A stretch of DNA of 64,000 nucleotides from Geobacter sp. Its GTDB lineage: Bacteria; Desulfobacterota; Desulfuromonadia; Geobacterales; Pseudopelobacteraceae. A program made the translations under genes and the position numbers. Below, in pieces: positions 63,640-64,000 of the stretch. The notes beneath the pieces were generated by a model. That model was given only the letters and a program-made list of their open reading frames with translations. It made no database searches and was not told the DNA's origin. Every line of letters begins with the position of its first letter. The stretch's first letter is position 1. The stretch covers positions 1 through 64,000 of the forward strand of contig PJFB01000018.1 in NCBI GenBank assembly GCA_003574895.1, written 5' to 3'.

Positions 63640-64000
63640 TTAGATCATTTTAGCGGCAAAATAATCAGCCGTTTTCTTGAGTCCTGTTTCAAGATCGATA
63701 ACGGGTTCCCATCGCAGCTTTTCTGTGGCCAAACTTATGTTCGGCTGGCGCTGTTTGGGGTCATCCTGGGGTAGCGGCTTGAAGACGATCTTGGATTCGG
63801 ATTGAGTAATTGTAATGATTTTTTCCGCAAACTCAAGGATCGTGTTTTCAACCGGGTTGCCCAGATTGACCGGCCCGGTGAAATCCTCGCACTCCATCAT
63901 CCTGATCATACCTTCCACCAGGTCGTCCACGTAGCAGAAGGAACGGGTCTGCGAGCCATTGCCGTAGACCGTTATGTCCTGGTCTCGCAGGGCCTGCAGG
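63640..64000 (-). CDS. NAD-dependent epimerase/decarboxylase, UDP-glucuronate decarboxylase type (partial)
   Basis: The last 120 residues; the start lies beyond the right edge of the window. The segment [19 protein letters not shown] followed by [10 protein letters not shown] and [16 protein letters not shown] is typical of UDP-xylose synthase/UDP-glucuronate decarboxylases of the extended SDR family. It would make UDP-xylose or a related sugar nucleotide for surface glycans. Confidence 0.88.
   Translation of the reverse strand, partial: LQALRDQDITVYGNGSQTRSFCYVDDLVEGMIRMMECEDFTGPVNLGNPVENTILEFAEKIITITQSESKIVFKPLPQDDPKQRQPNISLATEKLRWEPVIDLETGLKKTADYFAAKMI

Overview
The window looks like chromosomal DNA of a Geobacter-type bacterium (Desulfuromonadia, formerly deltaproteobacteria). 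This is inferred from a huge multiheme c-type cytochrome with both CXXCH and CX4CH motifs, a System II (ResB/ResC) cytochrome maturation pair, many PAS/Cache sensor kinases, methyl-accepting proteins with a Cys-rich PAS domain, and a sigma-54 regulatory style. I do not name a species. No CRISPR array, rRNA gene or intact insertion sequence was seen; one fragment of an IS3-type transposase is present.

Layout. 1-177 is the tail of a c-type cytochrome, closed by a two-way terminator. 294-14029 (minus) reads as one long unit: giant cytochrome (about 45 candidate heme sites), lipoprotein, ResB, ResC, small membrane protein, B12-binding-type radical SAM enzyme, hybrid histidine kinase. 14501-14977 is a Cys-rich exported protein. 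15204-24327 (minus) is a chemotaxis operon (STAS, CheA, CheW, MCP, CheR, CheB, sensor kinase, single-domain response regulator) with a good sigma-54 -24/-12 match just upstream. 24773-30609 (plus) holds a leader peptide candidate, a Cache/PAS histidine kinase, its NtrC-type regulator, a lone flgD and a glycosyltransferase-like gene.

30658-33602 (minus) is a probable DNA damage and stress cluster: DUF523/DUF1722, UvsE endonuclease, RMD1/DUF155 membrane protein. 33700-34200 is a scar with a small ORF and the IS3 fragment. 34263-42981 (plus) has a diacylglycerol-kinase-like protein, an exported TIM-barrel protein, a PHP-glycosyltransferase fusion, a small SAP-like protein, an exported unknown and an exported PHP-like protein; surface glycan or glycolipid work is likely but unproven. 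43297-46089 holds a partner-switching module (SpoIIE phosphatase, RsbW-like kinase, STAS protein) and two small unknown genes.

46132-49241 (minus) holds two fusion enzymes, glycosyltransferase 2 with sulfotransferase and a double methyltransferase. They are transcribed away from two tandem giant GLUG-repeat exported proteins (49469-56424, plus). 57123-60272 is a large MCP with a tandem internal duplication. The right end (minus) is housekeeping: initiator tRNA-Met with promoter and terminator, SPOR protein, argS, a tiny Cys protein, an FtsB/DivIC protein and a partial UDP-sugar epimerase/decarboxylase.

The most notable idea is that the giant cytochrome may travel with its own heme-attachment machinery, possibly specialised for its non-standard CX3CH/CX4CH sites. 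Other points are the PHP-glycosyltransferase fusion beside a lipid kinase homologue, and the tandem GLUG proteins next to glycan or protein decorating fusions.
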